Shown here: positions 1-10,997 of the stretch, piece by piece | How positions within the stretch are numbered: position 1 is the stretch's first letter | How the letters are laid out: every line of letters starts with the position of its first letter | Assembly (NCBI GenBank): GCA_003971905.1 | Contig: RSEE01000001.1 | Location: forward strand, 1 to 64,000 | Length of the DNA: 64,000 nucleotides | Origin: Moniliella sp. 'wahieum' | Taxonomy: Eukaryota > Basidiomycota > Moniliellomycetes > Moniliellales > Moniliellaceae | Reading direction: 5' to 3' | Position numbers and translations under genes: made by a program | The notes under the pieces: model-generated | What the model was told of the DNA's origin: nothing | Seen by the model: the letters and a program-made list of their open reading frames with translations, nothing else | The model's database searches: none

Positions 1-1323
1 GTCATGGCTCTGATGCAGCTGAACCATGCTGTCGCCAGAGCGGAGGGGCATGGGCCGCGGCTGCTGGCGCCCTCGTGGGCACCCAGCGCTGAGCGCGTTG
101 ACCCGCTCAAGGCCAGCTTGGGCGGAGGCTGCTGGGTCCGTTGGTGGCCGAGGTGGGGTTCGGCACGCCGAAAGCCATGACGTTGGACGAGATTGGAGAG
201 ATGAAACGCATGTTCCTTGCGGCGGCAGTCATGTGCCAGGCAGCGGGATTCGATGGAATACAGTTGCACGCCGCACATGGTTACCAGTTGGCCCGCCTTC
301 CTTTCCCCCCTGACCAACAAACGTACCGACCAGTACGGCGGCTCGGCCCAGAACGGGCTCGCCTGACTGTCGAACTGGCTCGCGAGACACGGCATTGCTG
401 GGCCGTCGTTTGTGGGTGCAGTCAAGGTACGTTACGCGTCCCTCTCATACCTCTTGCGGAGACCCCATTAACCCCCTCCCCCTCGGCACCACCTCGAGTA
501 GCTCAATAGTGCGGACTACGTGGCGGGAGGCTTGACAGAACAAGATGCGCTTCAGACGGTTGCCTGGCTTGCGGAACTAAATGCGGTGGACTGATCGAGG
601 TTAGTGGAGGCACGTATGAGAGTCCTGTTTTTCTCACCATGGCCAAGGGGGCTACGAGCGCTTCTCCCATCCTCAATCAAGCCCAGAGAGGCCATTTCTT
701 TCGTTTGCGCACGAAAGTCATGAGGTGGTAGCGCAAGCGGCAAGGCGTCGGCGCTAACGCCGCCCATGCTGTGCATCCGGGGGGCTCAAGACGCGAGCCG
801 GGATGGCAAGTGCAGTGGAAGAGGCGCATGCCGACTTTGTGGGCATTGCCCGAACGCCACCATCTACCCTTCCTTGCCGGGTTCTGTTGGGGTTGGGCGG
901 GGAAGCACAAGCAAGCGTTCGCCCCTGGTCCGTTCCGATGCAGACCGTCTCTCCCGCCTCACCCCGGCGCTCTTGACGGGAGGCTGGGCGACGCAGTTTG
1001 CCGCGGCTCAAATGCGCGGGTGGCGTTGTGTATCGGGCCAGGCAAGGGCCAAGCGGCGAACGAGTGCGCGCCGATGTCTTCCTACCCCGGACCAAGGCGT
1101 CCCCCGTCTGGACGCAGTTGAGGCGCTGATCATCAACCTCATCCCGCCCTCGTGGGCGTGGCATCTGTTCTTCCACAACTGGTTGGCCACTGGGCGGATG
1201 ACGCGTGTGCTCTTTGTCCTGTTGGTGCACTCGTTTCGCAGTTGGCCTTGGCTGTCTGCGGTGAAGTGGATAATTTGGAATGCTCATATCCAGCTAATAT
1301 CACTACGGCTTGCTTCTGCCTGA
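1..1323 (+). CDS. NADH:flavin oxidoreductase / old yellow enzyme family, 5' truncated by window
   Basis: FMN-dependent ene-reductase (reduces activated C=C bonds with NAD(P)H). Diagnostic blocks appear in order but in different frames: MQLNHA near 12; FDGIQLHAAHGYQLA at 249-293 (the HxxHGY substrate/FMN block of the YqjM-like class); LTNKRTDQYGGSAQNG from 311; LNSADYV from 502; IEVSGGTYESP near 598-630; and RAGMASAVEEAHADFVGIAR near 790-850 (FMN phosphate site). An intron at 427-501 (GTACGT...TAG) restores VK|LNSADY. The last part, about 1120-1320, reads as a hydrophobic tail (LIINLIPPSWAWHLFFHNWL...) unusual for the family, so either a membrane-anchoring extension or a different frame is possible. 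At least four frame breaks occur. Family call is firm; the exact C-terminus is not. Confidence 0.75.
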
Positions 1324-2071
1324 TAATAGAGCCCAGCCACAATGCGCTTAGTACTTACTTATACTTAGTGCTGATGGCTTTTCGCCGGCACTTAGTGGTC
1401 CCCCTGCTGGTGGGCACAGTGGGGTTATTGCTAGTGGTGCTCTCGTGGGATATGGCCGAGCCGGGTAGGACGTGTGCTGTCCCCAAGGTACCCGGTAACC
1501 CAAGCATGGCAGGCACCTCGCGCCATGCCTACCAGACAGACAGACGGCAAGGCGCTCGATGAGCCGATTCGGATCGTCCCTCCTGGCCTCCGGCCGCAGG
1601 CAAGAGGCCTCACCGGCTCACCCCCCCGACTCACCTCGTGCTCCGCTCCAAGAGACAACCCGACCCACCAGCACAGGGGCGGTGCCGCGCCTGCGTGGCG
1701 CGCCCACAGCGGTGTGGTGCTTACGCGGCGCCGGGGCAGTGTGGTGCGCCACGCGGTGCGATGAGTGGCCGGATGCGGCGCGGGCCGGCGGCGGATCCAT
1801 CACAACATGAAACGCATCACGCATGGGCACTTTGAACATTCCACTTGGAGCGCACTGCGTTCTGGGCCCTCCGCTCGCCCGGCCGACCAGACAGCCAACC
1901 AGCCCGCCCAGCCGGCAGAACCACAGCCAGAACACCCGCCGTCGTTGTTCCTGGGTGTTCACGTTCACATTGGAGCCCATCTTGCCACTCCAGTGCGCTT
2001 CCCACCGCCATCCCACCTCCACCTCCACCTCCACCACCCTCTCTTCCCCCCCCCCCTCCCTCCCGCTCCCC
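1324..2071. other. Intergenic, OYE to ERG27
   Basis: No reading frame here resembles a protein family. The last 100 bases before the ERG27 start are a C- and pyrimidine-rich leader (CCACCTCCACCTCC..., C runs near 2047), as expected of a fungal core promoter/5' UTR. Confidence 0.5.
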
Positions 2072-3925
2072 ATGGCGTCGCGCAACCCCGCTGCTGGCGC
2101 TGCGGCCGACCGCGAGGCGCCGCGGCCCGTCATCCTCGTCACGGGCGCCAACAGTGGTGTAGGTCTTGGGATCTGTGAGCGGCTGCTTGTGCAGTTCTCG
2201 GATCCCACTCCGCCCGACACGCTGGGCTGTGTGCCGGCACGTGCGCCGGCCGGTGCCGAGCCGGTGCCGACGCCGTTTGCTGCGAGCAACGGGATCGTGC
2301 TGGTGCTGGGGTGCCGGAACCCGTCAAGGCGCACAAGGCGCGTACCCAGCTGCTCAACCTCCTTGCGCACCTTGCCACTTTACCTGACGATGCGCCTACT
2401 CCGACGCACGTCCCGCGCCACTGGCTCGCCCACCCGCCGCCGTTTATCAATGCGCCGCTCGCGCCGCCTGCGCCTGTGTCCGAGGCCGAGGAGGATGCCG
2501 ATGCCGACGCCGGCGTCGGGGCCAACACTACCCCCGGATCGCTAGCTTGGGCAGTGTGCCGACCGCGTCGCCTTCGGTGCAAGATGCGTCGGATGCGCAT
2601 TCGTTTGCCGTTGCAGTGGCGGCGAGCATGCGGCGTCGGCGGGAGCGCACGGCGGCGGTGCTATCGGCCGCGTCGGCGGAACGCTCGGCGGCCGTGCAGG
2701 CGGCAGAACGGAGGGCGTCAGCGTCGGCGCGCCAGGCTGCGTTGGTAGGTACGAACGATGCGCGTACGCGCGGAGCGTTTCGTCGTCGGTTTGCCACGCG
2801 CACCGTGGTGGAGATTGCGTCGATTGATTTGGGCAGCATGGCGAGCACGCTGCGCTGTGCCGAGGCGGTGAGTGATCGGTGGGGGTACGTGACGCACGTG
2901 GTGTTGAATGCTGGTCTGGCCGCGTGGCAGGGCATTGATTGGCTAGCGATGACGTGGGAGTTTGCCAAGGGCTTCCGCGAGGCCGTGACGCGGCCGCGGT
3001 ACAAAAAGCAGCGCGCTGGCGACATTGGCAAGGATGGGCTGGGGTACGTGTGGCAATGCAATGTGGGTGCGCACTACATGTTGGCGCGGGCGCTGTTGCC
3101 CGCGTTCCGCAAAAGCCCCTTTGCCGAGCCGGGACGCATCATCTGGACCGGCTCAATCGAGGCACAGGAAGAATTTTACCACCCAGACGACTACCAGTGC
3201 CGCGACCCGGCCCGCTCGCCGCACACGTACGAGTCGACCAAGTTCCAGTGCGAGATCGCGGCGTGGGGATGGAGGAACGGTTGCGGCTCGAGGAGGAGTA
3301 CAGCCTGTCGCGCAGCGCCAGCGGGCGCACGACCCCCGTCGGCGCCAAACCTGGTCATGCCAGTACCGCGTCGCCGACGCCCGTTGTGCGCAACACCAAG
3401 TCCCCGCGCGTGCTACTGAGCCACCCGGGATTGTGAAGAGCGAGATGTTTACGGCGTACCTGGGTGCGCTCCTCTCCTTCTTTCAGCTGATGGCCATGTA
3501 CCTTGCCCGCTGGCTCATGTCGCCGTACCATGTCGTCACGGGCTACAAGGCCGGCATTGCCGCTGTGTTTCGTGTGCGGCACCCAGCGCGCGCATCGCCG
3601 AGCTTGCGCCCCATGGCGAGCACCGTTTCTCCCCGGAATGTGACGTTTGGGGCAACGAGTATGTGCAGCGTGGGTTGTGGACCGGTGGGCGTTGCCGCCT
3701 GCCCAACACCCTGCCCATCTCCCCGACCTGAGCGAGGACAAGACGGAGGAGGACAAAGGCGCCGGCGCAGCTACGATGCAGCTGGCTCGGGACTTGATCA
3801 ATAAGCTGGAAGCGGTGGCAGGAGATACGTGGACCAAGGCCGGGGCCGGACAGCTGCCTCCGTTTGTGGAAGACGAAGCAGAATGGAGTGACGAGGCGAC
3901 CGCGCCGCTCCCGGCCCCCCAGTAA
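2072..3925 (+). CDS. ERG27: 3-ketosteroid reductase (ergosterol biosynthesis, ERG27 family)
   Basis: Short-chain dehydrogenase that reduces the 3-keto sterol intermediate during C-4 demethylation with Erg25/Erg26 at the ER. Starting at the ATG at 2072, residues about 17-30 hold the Rossmann motif VILVTGANSGVGLG. The catalytic Y-x-x-x-K lies in YESTKFQCE near 3229, preceded by IWTGSIEAQEEF, which is characteristic of Erg27 rather than general SDRs. HPG-IVKSEMF follows near 3420 and a hydrophobic stretch YLGALLSFFQLMAMYLARWL near 3450-3520. At about 617 codons it is much longer than yeast Erg27 (about 350), because of low-complexity insertions between the cofactor site and the active site and after YESTK. 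Frame breaks occur near 2320, 2530, 3270, 3428 and 3600. The one at 3427-3429 is cured by one extra G. No intron needed. It lies head-on to the alanine aminotransferase gene. Confidence 0.82.
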
Positions 3926-4259
3926 AGAAAGAAACGACCCCTCCGCCCCTACTATATCCACCACCTCACTTGCCTTTCTGGGTTCCTTGGCGCTACCTAT
4001 TAGCTCTGTGGACCACCTGAGCTCTTTACCCTCTCTCCTTGCTTTATCTTTCTTTGGACTCTCGACCCATTTCAACATGTGTCCCGCTGAATTGCACCTA
4101 CTTCCTCCCCCCCCTCCTCCCCTACTCTCTAAGTACAGGCTAGGCCAGTCGGGCGTGCCGGCCATTGAAATATAGGATAGGATAGAGAGATGAGCAAATA
4201 GCATGGCTTGTTGGGTCAAAAACGCCCCGGAAGAACTTGGGGTTTCTTTTTTTCGGTTG

Positions 4260-5871
4260 TCACTCGTACTGGGCAATAAAATCACGGTGGAATTTGCTGA
4301 AGCGCTGGACAAATGTATCGGACTCTTTGGCGAGGAAAGGTGGTGCGGAAGAACATACGGCCAGACGCAGTGGGGTCCTTGCCAAAGCCCGAGCCGGGGA
4401 TGACGCAGATGCCCGTAGCATCCAGCAGGGCAAAGCAGTAAAATTCATCGGCCTTGCGCCCGGCCTGCTCGGCAGCGAGCAACGCTTTGGGCGGCAAGTC
4501 GACCTCGGGGAAGAGGTACATGCTGCCCTGAGCCTCGCCGCACAGCATGCGCGGCAGCGCATCGAACGCTTCTTGCATTTTACGCGAGCGGGATTGGAGT
4601 GTGTGAAGAATGGTGTCGCGTTCTTGGGCCCAGAGCGCATACGAAGGTTCCCCCTCCTGTGGCGGCTTGACCATAATGTCCACGCCAATCTGGCCCTGTA
4701 CCGGCGGGCAAAGGGAGATGGAAGCCATCTTGTAAATCTCCGCTTGGACCGCACGGTCAAAGTTGGTCAGTTCAAAGTACCCTCCGCGCCGGCCGCATTC
4801 GCCAGCAAAGCCCTTGGAAATGGAGTGGAAGGAAGCGAGTTCGACTTGGTGCGCGATCGCCCGTTCGGCCGGGTCGGACGAGGCGGCAAAGTCAAGCAAA
4901 ACTTTTTTGAACGAGACAAAGGGCCGGGAGGCGGTGTAGATGTTGGGCTGGTACACTTCGTCCGCAAACACAACCAGGCGTTTTTGGTGGGCCAAACGGA
5001 GGACATCGGCAATGTTGTCGTAGGACATGACGATGCCCGTTGGGTTGCCCGGGTTGATCACCACCACCGCGCGTACATCCGTGCCATTAGCCTGGGCCTG
5101 GTCAATTTCCTTGGCCAGAAGCGGCACGTCCAGCTCCCACTCCTTGTCCGGGTTGAGCTGGTACCGCACCGGCTCGGCCGACAGCACACGCAGCGTCGCA
5201 CTGTACAATGGGTACTGCGGGATGGGGATCGCGACGCCCACCGAAGGCGAGGAGACCAGGACCTGCAGAATCAACTGAATCCCCGCCGACGCACCGGCAG
5301 TAAGGAAAATGTGGTCGGGCGAGGTAGCGTGGCCATCGCGTTCTGTAGTCAAGGGGGAAGAGGGGGGGGGGGGGCGTTGCACGGTCAGTGGTTGTCGGGG
5401 CAAAGGAAGGAAGAGAAAAGAGAGCAACGTACGGGAAATGTACTCGGCCACGTGTTGGCGGATGGTGTGGGCGCCCATGGACTGGGAGTAAGCGCCAACG
5501 GAGCCAACGTCGGCAAGGATGTCCTTGGCGCGTTGAATGGCGTCGGCGGGGAAGACGGCCGCGACAGCCGGTTGGTCCATGAGCGAAGGCAGCTCCGTCA
5601 GTGCGGCGACTTGGCGCCAAAAGTGAGTGGGGGCTGGGCAAGCGCAGGCTGTTGCTGTGGATTGCCAATGTTGCAGTACACGACCGAGTCAAACGGAAGG
5701 CCATCGTTGTCGGTCGCGCCGGCGAGGTGGGCTTTGCGCAGGCGGTCAGCATAGTGCGTCGCCCGCACAGCCAGCGCGCGCGCGTACTCGGCCTCGCGCA
5801 CGGCGGGGTTGATGGACTCGAGGAGAGAGCACAGGCTGGTACTTGGTGAGGGTGGCCGTGGTGGTAGCCAT
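4260..5871 (-). CDS. ALT1: Alanine aminotransferase (PLP-dependent, class I)
   Basis: Transfers the amino group between alanine and 2-oxoglutarate. Residues run from MATTTATLTKYQPVL at 5871 through IGNPQQQPAL and FLTAGASAGIQLIL (PLP phosphate region), then VVINPGNPTG, to the PLP lysine in SFHSISKGFAGECGRRGGY near 4800. That SKGF-GECGRRGGYFE block separates alanine aminotransferases from other class I enzymes. The C-terminus FVQRFSKFHRDFIAQYE ends at 4260. One intron at 5343-5432 (GTACGT...CTACAG, 90 nt) joins EYIS to QRDGHATSPDHIF. About 506 residues is normal for the family. Breaks lie near 5825 (after YQPVLS), 5610 (after QPPLTF), 4780 and 4345. No clear mitochondrial presequence is seen, so a cytosolic form is possible. 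Family certainty is high. Confidence 0.9.
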
Positions 5872-7524
5872 GGTGCGGACCGAGGAGAGCGAAACGAAAG
5901 GCTGGTGGGGGAGAAGGAGCAAAGAAGCAGCGACGCCGTCGCGGGTCAGCAAGCAGCTACACAAATGACAGCCGGCACACTGGCCGCCTGCGGGCCCTGC
6001 GTCCAGCGCCTCACACTGCCCCCATGCCCGCCCGGCCGCGATATAAGACACCCTCTCCTTTGCCCGCCGGCGCCGGCGGGCAAGCGGGCGAGCGGAGATA
6101 GAGTCAGACGACCAAGATCAGCGTGACTGGGTCACCGACGCGTGAGGTCAGCCCCCGCTCCCGGCCACAGGCCCGCGTCACAGGCCAGCATAAGCACGAC
6201 TGCCAGATCCGCTCGCCGTTTTACGCGTCGGCGCTGGGAGGGTGGAAGATGGGCGGCGGGAGGCACAGAAGCGCGCGGAGGGGGGGGGGGATGCAGTGAG
6301 GAAGCGCAAGGCACGGAGCACGTTGGGACCGCCGAGGCCAGGGGCCGGTGGGGGAGCGCGGGAGGCAGAAGCTTGGGAAACCTTCCCAGTGCCCCCCGAT
6401 CATGCAGATCATGCGCAGGGGATGGGCCGCACGAGCAAGAGACGTACCTGGACCGCGAGGCGGCGTGAGGAGACGGTGGGAAAGCGTAGAGCAGAGCAGG
6501 CATGGCGAGAGCGGGCGAGAACGCAAACAAGGGCGGAAGCACACTGATAAAGCTCAAGAGCTCACGAGACTCAAGAGACGGGCCGAGGCAGATTGCAAGC
6601 GGAAGAGGACGACGTGCACGGCGACCACGACGTGGTATCGCGGGCAGCAGCAGGGGGTGGGGACGGGTGTGTGTGCGGGGAGGAACAGGCAGCTGCCAGC
6701 ACCACTCACTAAGCAAGGTCGTGGTGGGGATCGTGGTGTGTGCCGCCCGTCGGTGGCTTCAACTGCTTCCCCAACTGGACGGGGCTGTCGCGTGGCGGGA
6801 GGATCGGATGAGGGACTGGTCAGCTGCCCACCGCAGCGCCTTTTTGCGCTTTGGTGATGCTTCTGTTCACTGCACGGCTCAGGCTGAGCTCAGCCTGAGC
6901 GCCCAGGTAGGGATGGCTGGACAGACTCTTTTTCTTACTCCGGCCGTGCTGTTCTGTTCTGCCCACCCACTCGCCGAATAAATCCGCGTCGAATTCCCAC
7001 GCAACACGCTGCCCGCCGGCGAAAAAAAGCCAGGGTGGCGGTTTGATTCGCCGTGCTTTGCACCGATGATCGATGGGGGGCGGATGTGACATGTGATGAG
7101 GTGGAGCGGGGCGATTGAAAGTTGCCATGCGAGGGCGATGTGATATCGATATCGATGCGACGAACTGCCAGGCAAGCGCAGGTGCGAGTCACTTGCTGGT
7201 GAGCGCCAGGCACATGGCTGCGCCCGTCTCTGCTAGGTACGAGCTACTGCCGCCCGACGATCGTCGCATCGCCAACGATCCACCACTCCCGCACGGCGCC
7301 CGTGTCCCCCCCCCCCCGCACCGGCAATGGGGTACGCTGGTACCCGGTCCACATGAAACCAGCTCTTCTCGTCACCCGCACTGGCATCAGCCAGCCCACA
7401 CTTGAACCCAACACCCAGTACCCCGTACTCCGTCGCACACTCAACTCAGGCCTCAACCGGCGCCGCGCACCTCCTGCCCCCCTCCCCTCCCCCCTCCCCC
7501 CGCGGGCTTGCCTCCCCCACCGCC
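5872..7524. other. Intergenic region, ALT1 / LAC1 divergent promoters
   Basis: About 1.65 kb between two divergent genes. Frames here are GC-rich shadows without family resemblance. A short minus-strand stretch reading MPALLYAFPPSPHAASR, followed by a GTACGT donor near 6440-6500, could be a small spliced gene, but no acceptor or second exon is convincing. The region also contains a 24-bp perfect palindrome (6877-6900) and an ATCGATATCGAT palindrome (7144-7155). Confidence 0.4.
6877..6900. repeat. 24-bp perfect palindrome
   Basis: The half-site GCTCAGGCTGAG is followed directly by its exact reverse complement CTCAGCCTGAGC with no spacer. It contains the CTCAGG / CCTGAG word that recurs across the gene desert at 57-63 kb. 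Confidence 0.95.
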
Positions 7525-8767
7525 ATGCCCCTCCCTGCCACGTCCGACGGCTTGCGCGCCGCGCAGCTCCCAGCCCCCTCCACCCCACCAGCATGGCCCA
7601 GCCGCCCCGCCGCCGCGCCCGCGTCCCCGCGCCTCCCTCGGCCCGCGCCGGGCGCACTGGCAAACCTGTGGCGCGAGATCAGCACCCTGCGCTGGATGGT
7701 CAACCCACGTCGTCGCTCAAGCTGCTTTCGCTCCTTCTGTCCGCTTGGGCCGTCATGCAAGTCGCAGCGCTGGTCTTGGGCTTCCCCAATCCACTCTCGC
7801 ATCTCCTCTTCATCTCCTACCCCCTCCCGCTCGACACGGTGTTGGCCAACGAGCCTGCTCTGGCCGCCCAAGTGGCCAGTGGCCAGCTGCTGCCATCTTC
7901 CCCTGAGCTGGTGCGGTATGGCAAGGGGGTGCTGGACCTTGTCTTTATTGGCTTCTACATTGTCGTGTTTAGCTTTCTGCGGCAAGGTCTGATGCTGTGG
8001 GGTGTTCAAGCCGTTTGCTGCGCGCTATGTGCAAGGAAACGTAAAGAAACAAGAGCGGATTATGGAGAGCAGTGCTATGCGATTACCTATTGGGGTGCGT
8101 TTGGTCTGATTGGGCTCTATGTCATGTCGTTCCAAGAGTCGTGGTGGTACGACTTTAAGCATTTCTGGCTGCGCTATCCCCACTGGCTCATGCGCCCCGA
8201 ACTCAAGGTATACTACCTTCTCCAAGGCTCCTACTGGTTGCAGCAGGCGTTGGTCATGCTCCTGCGTCTCGAGGCACCGCGGAAAGACTACTACGAGCTA
8301 GTGGCCCACCACTTGGTTACCCTCTGGCTCATCGGCTGGAGCTATGGGATCAACCTCACCATGATTGGCACCACCGTCTTGTTGCCATGGACATTCCCGA
8401 CACGTTTTTGGGTACCAGCAAGCTGATGAATTACCTCGATGTCAGCCACTGGGTCCAGGGACCCTTCTTCCTCTTCTTTATGGGCATTTGGTCCTACTTC
8501 CGCATCTACCTCTGCTCTAACTCTGTACTCGGTATACACCGACTTTTGGCTCATCCCAAAGCACGCCATGGTGTTACAGCCCAGGACGGGTGCTTGGCTG
8601 GCACCTTGGATGCGGTGGCAAATCTTTGGGCCCCTCTCCTCCTTTTGCTCCTCAACATTTCTGGTACGTGCTCATCTGGCGCATCCTCATCCGCACCACG
8701 GGGGGTGTACGAGGACGAGCGAGAGGCAGAGGAAGAAGCGCCCGAGGTGGAAGCCAAGTCTTCCTGA
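7525..8767 (+). CDS. LAC1: Ceramide synthase (sphingosine N-acyltransferase, TLC domain)
   Basis: ER membrane enzyme joining a fatty acyl-CoA to a sphingoid base. The start at 7525 has a good context (CGCCATGCCC) and is followed by a Pro/Ala-rich cytosolic tail. The TLC/Lag1 domain follows: a first hydrophobic span LLLSAWAVMQVAALVLGF, then VFIGFYIVVFSFLRQ-type span, KKQERIMEQCYAITYW, FQESWWYDFKHFWLRYPH, and the catalytic double histidine in YELVAHHLVTLWLIGWSY near 8290-8340. The domain ends with MDIPDTFLGTSKLMNYLD, WLAPWMRWQIF and FWYVLIWRILIR, all typical of Lag1/Lac1. An acidic C-terminal tail EDEREAEEEAPEVEAKSS ends at 8767. About 414 residues is normal. Breaks lie near 7700, 7999-8002 (two G short), 8070, 8380 and 8500-8670. 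Whether it is the Lag1 or Lac1 paralogue cannot be told. Confidence 0.9.
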
Positions 8768-10514
8768 GCCCTCACGCACGACTCGCAACGCTCATGCTTC
8801 CCAGTACGGCGGCAGCATGCTTGTACGCGCCCCCCTCCCCGCTTTCCTCAGCCACGCCCCCATGTCATTCTTGTCGCAGTAATATAATTGCCCTCCGCTA
8901 TGCTTGTATCTGCCGTCGATCCACCGGCCCTTTCTCGGACCGGACTGGCTTGACAACCGCAATGCTGGGACATGTAGCCGTTGTCCGTTCAGTTGCCGCC
9001 GTTGGCCGCCCCGCCCGCTCTGCACCCTACCATCGGGCGGAGGCGACGCACAGTTTAGTTGAACGGGTCAAACTTCAAGGCCAACGCCATCTCGGCTCTC
9101 AATTCCATCGGGCTGGCGCGTGCTGTAGCCACACTGGCTGGTTAGACCCTCGTCCCTGCGGCTTGCAGAGCAAGATGGAAGCGATCAGCACAGAGGGGGT
9201 TCGTTGCTCTGTGTTCCTATATATTCCGCAAAGAGGAAGGAGAAGGGCGAGTAGGACAGGGCGCCTATAGCAAGAGCGTACGAGTATACCAAGCAAGACG
9301 CGCAGCTACTCTACTTGGGTAGGCCGGGATGTGTGGGGGCAGAGATAGGGGAAGGCGAGCAAGACCATGTGCCAAGACTGATTGTGCACCCTCCTCGTCT
9401 CGCCCTCTTGATCCCACCCACTGGCAACACCGGCTCCCTTTTGCACTTTGGTCGTCGGGGGGCCTCGCGTGGGCGGTTGGGACCCTATGACTCGGTGTGA
9501 CATATGTGTCGTGAGACTGTCCTCGTTGCGGCTGTAATGCATGTCAAGCGTGAAGCTTGAAGCTTGAAGCTTGAAGCTTGAAAGGGTGAGTACTTACTTA
9601 GTCGATGAGATCTGAGAACGATATGCGATACCCCCGTTAAACGACGTTACACACGTCAAACGTTAATGCCCCCGGAAAGATACGGGGGAGGCGCTCAAAG
9701 TCCACTGGCGCCTCGCGGCGGCGGGGCGGTGACTAATGTGAAGCTTGAACTAGCTGTACTGGTACTGAACTGACCATCAACACTGACCAACAGTAACTTA
9801 TTGGGGCTCACGTGCATGTCACAGCCAACACTTTGCGTTGTGACTCGGATGTCCTTAACTTTTAACGGAAGGGTGTTCCTGACAACTCCGACTATGTACC
9901 TCGCCGTACATACCCAAGTGCACGGCAGGCACGGCTGGTCTGGACTCCGATATCTCTGAGTATATCTGAGATCTGACTAGGACTGGCCTCTGTCTGGACC
10001 CCTCGGCAAAACACCCAGCCAGACACTTTACATGTTACATGGCAGCACGTGGACCGGTGCGCCAGCCGACATCCCTCCTAGTCCCTACTCGTCGCCCGAC
10101 CGACCACCGTCTTTCGGGGGCTGCGCAGCACAGCAGCAGTGTGCATGCTTCCCTTAACCGTGGCTCGGGCGACAGCCTTCCGCCTGGCCAGGCCCCGGCG
10201 CGATGCAGATGACGTCACGCGTTTTCCGACGGAGTGCACACTGGCTTGGTGCCGTCCCACTTGCACACTCACCCCCCGCCACTCATTTAAAAGGGGAAGC
10301 ACTCAGCTCGTGGCCAGGCGCCGGCGGCCGCCAAGTCCGCCACACTGGCCAGGTGCCGAGGGTTGGATGTGTTGGTGCCAGAGAGTTGCGGCGATTGTAC
10401 GCTCCGCAGTGGATGTCGTCCCCTTTAATACCCGCGCCCCTTTTGCGTGCCTCTTATCTTCTCTCCTCCACCCTGCCCCCTCCCCCCCGCCACTCCCAAT
10501 TGCGTTGGCCCAAC
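8768..10514. other. Intergenic region without recognisable gene
   Basis: About 1.75 kb. Contains a heptamer array (9551-9583), a segment with several GTTAAC/AACGTT-type words (9630-9670), and, before the next gene, a T/C-rich promoter-like stretch. ORFs here are short and show no family features. Confidence 0.5.
9551..9583. repeat. Heptamer tandem array, unit TGAAGCT
   Basis: Nearly five head-to-tail copies of TGAAGCT, so AAGCTT recurs every 7 bp. The same unit recurs at 26991-27018 and 58896-58914, and shorter traces at 56714 and 58270. It is one member of the period-7 class described in the findings. Confidence 0.95.
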
Positions 10515-10997
10515 ATGGTGTGTATTCGCATCCCCCCCTCCTCTGCGTCGTCCGACAGGAAGAGGACGAAGTCGGAAAGAGAATGCTGACCCGCTCTTCG
10601 CTCGGTCTTTGGCAGCCCTCTTCACTCTACCATTACCTTTCCCAAGTCTGCTCCGCCACACCTAAGAAGAAGGAGGTGGAGGGCAAGTGGACGCACTTTT
10701 CGGGGTACGTGCTCCACCCGTCGGACCAGGAGGATGTGGTGCCCGTCTTGCGCAACCATTTGGCCAAGGCCATGCCGGAGAATGCAATGGCCTATGTTGT
10801 TGGCGCCGAGCCCGTTGCTCAACCCAAGACAAGCTCCTTTTCCTGGCGCAAGCCTGCCTGAAACCGAGGATGATGGATCTTACTACGCCATTCGTCCCCC
10901 TCCCTGGACCTTTGCACCACCCAAGAAAGAGGAGCCTCCAACCCTCGAATCTGCGTACAAGGCTCTCCGTGAGCTACGGATCCAGCAAGCGAAATAA
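10515..10997 (+). CDS. Unrecognised small protein, spliced
   Basis: A coding stretch of about 145 codons that I cannot assign. The most economical model is ATG at 10515, an intron directly after it (10518-10558, GTGTGT...CAG, 41 nt, very short), then an exon beginning EEDEVGKRML. Alternatively translation starts at the in-frame ATG at 10583 (MLTRSSLGLW...), whose Arg/Ser/hydrophobic start would suit a mitochondrial presequence. The body includes GKWTHFSGYVLHPSD, LRNHLAKAMPENAMAYVVGA and a C-terminal PPPWTFAPPKKEEPPTLES ending ALRELRIQQAK at 10997. One frame break lies near 10850. The mixed charged and aromatic composition looks like real protein. A small mitochondrial or RNP component is possible, but that is only inference. 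Confidence 0.5.

Noticed and set aside
4237-5754. 505-codon open frame on the plus strand
   Set aside because: It is antisense to the alanine aminotransferase, whose catalytic motifs are unmistakable; GC-rich codons keep the opposite strand open.
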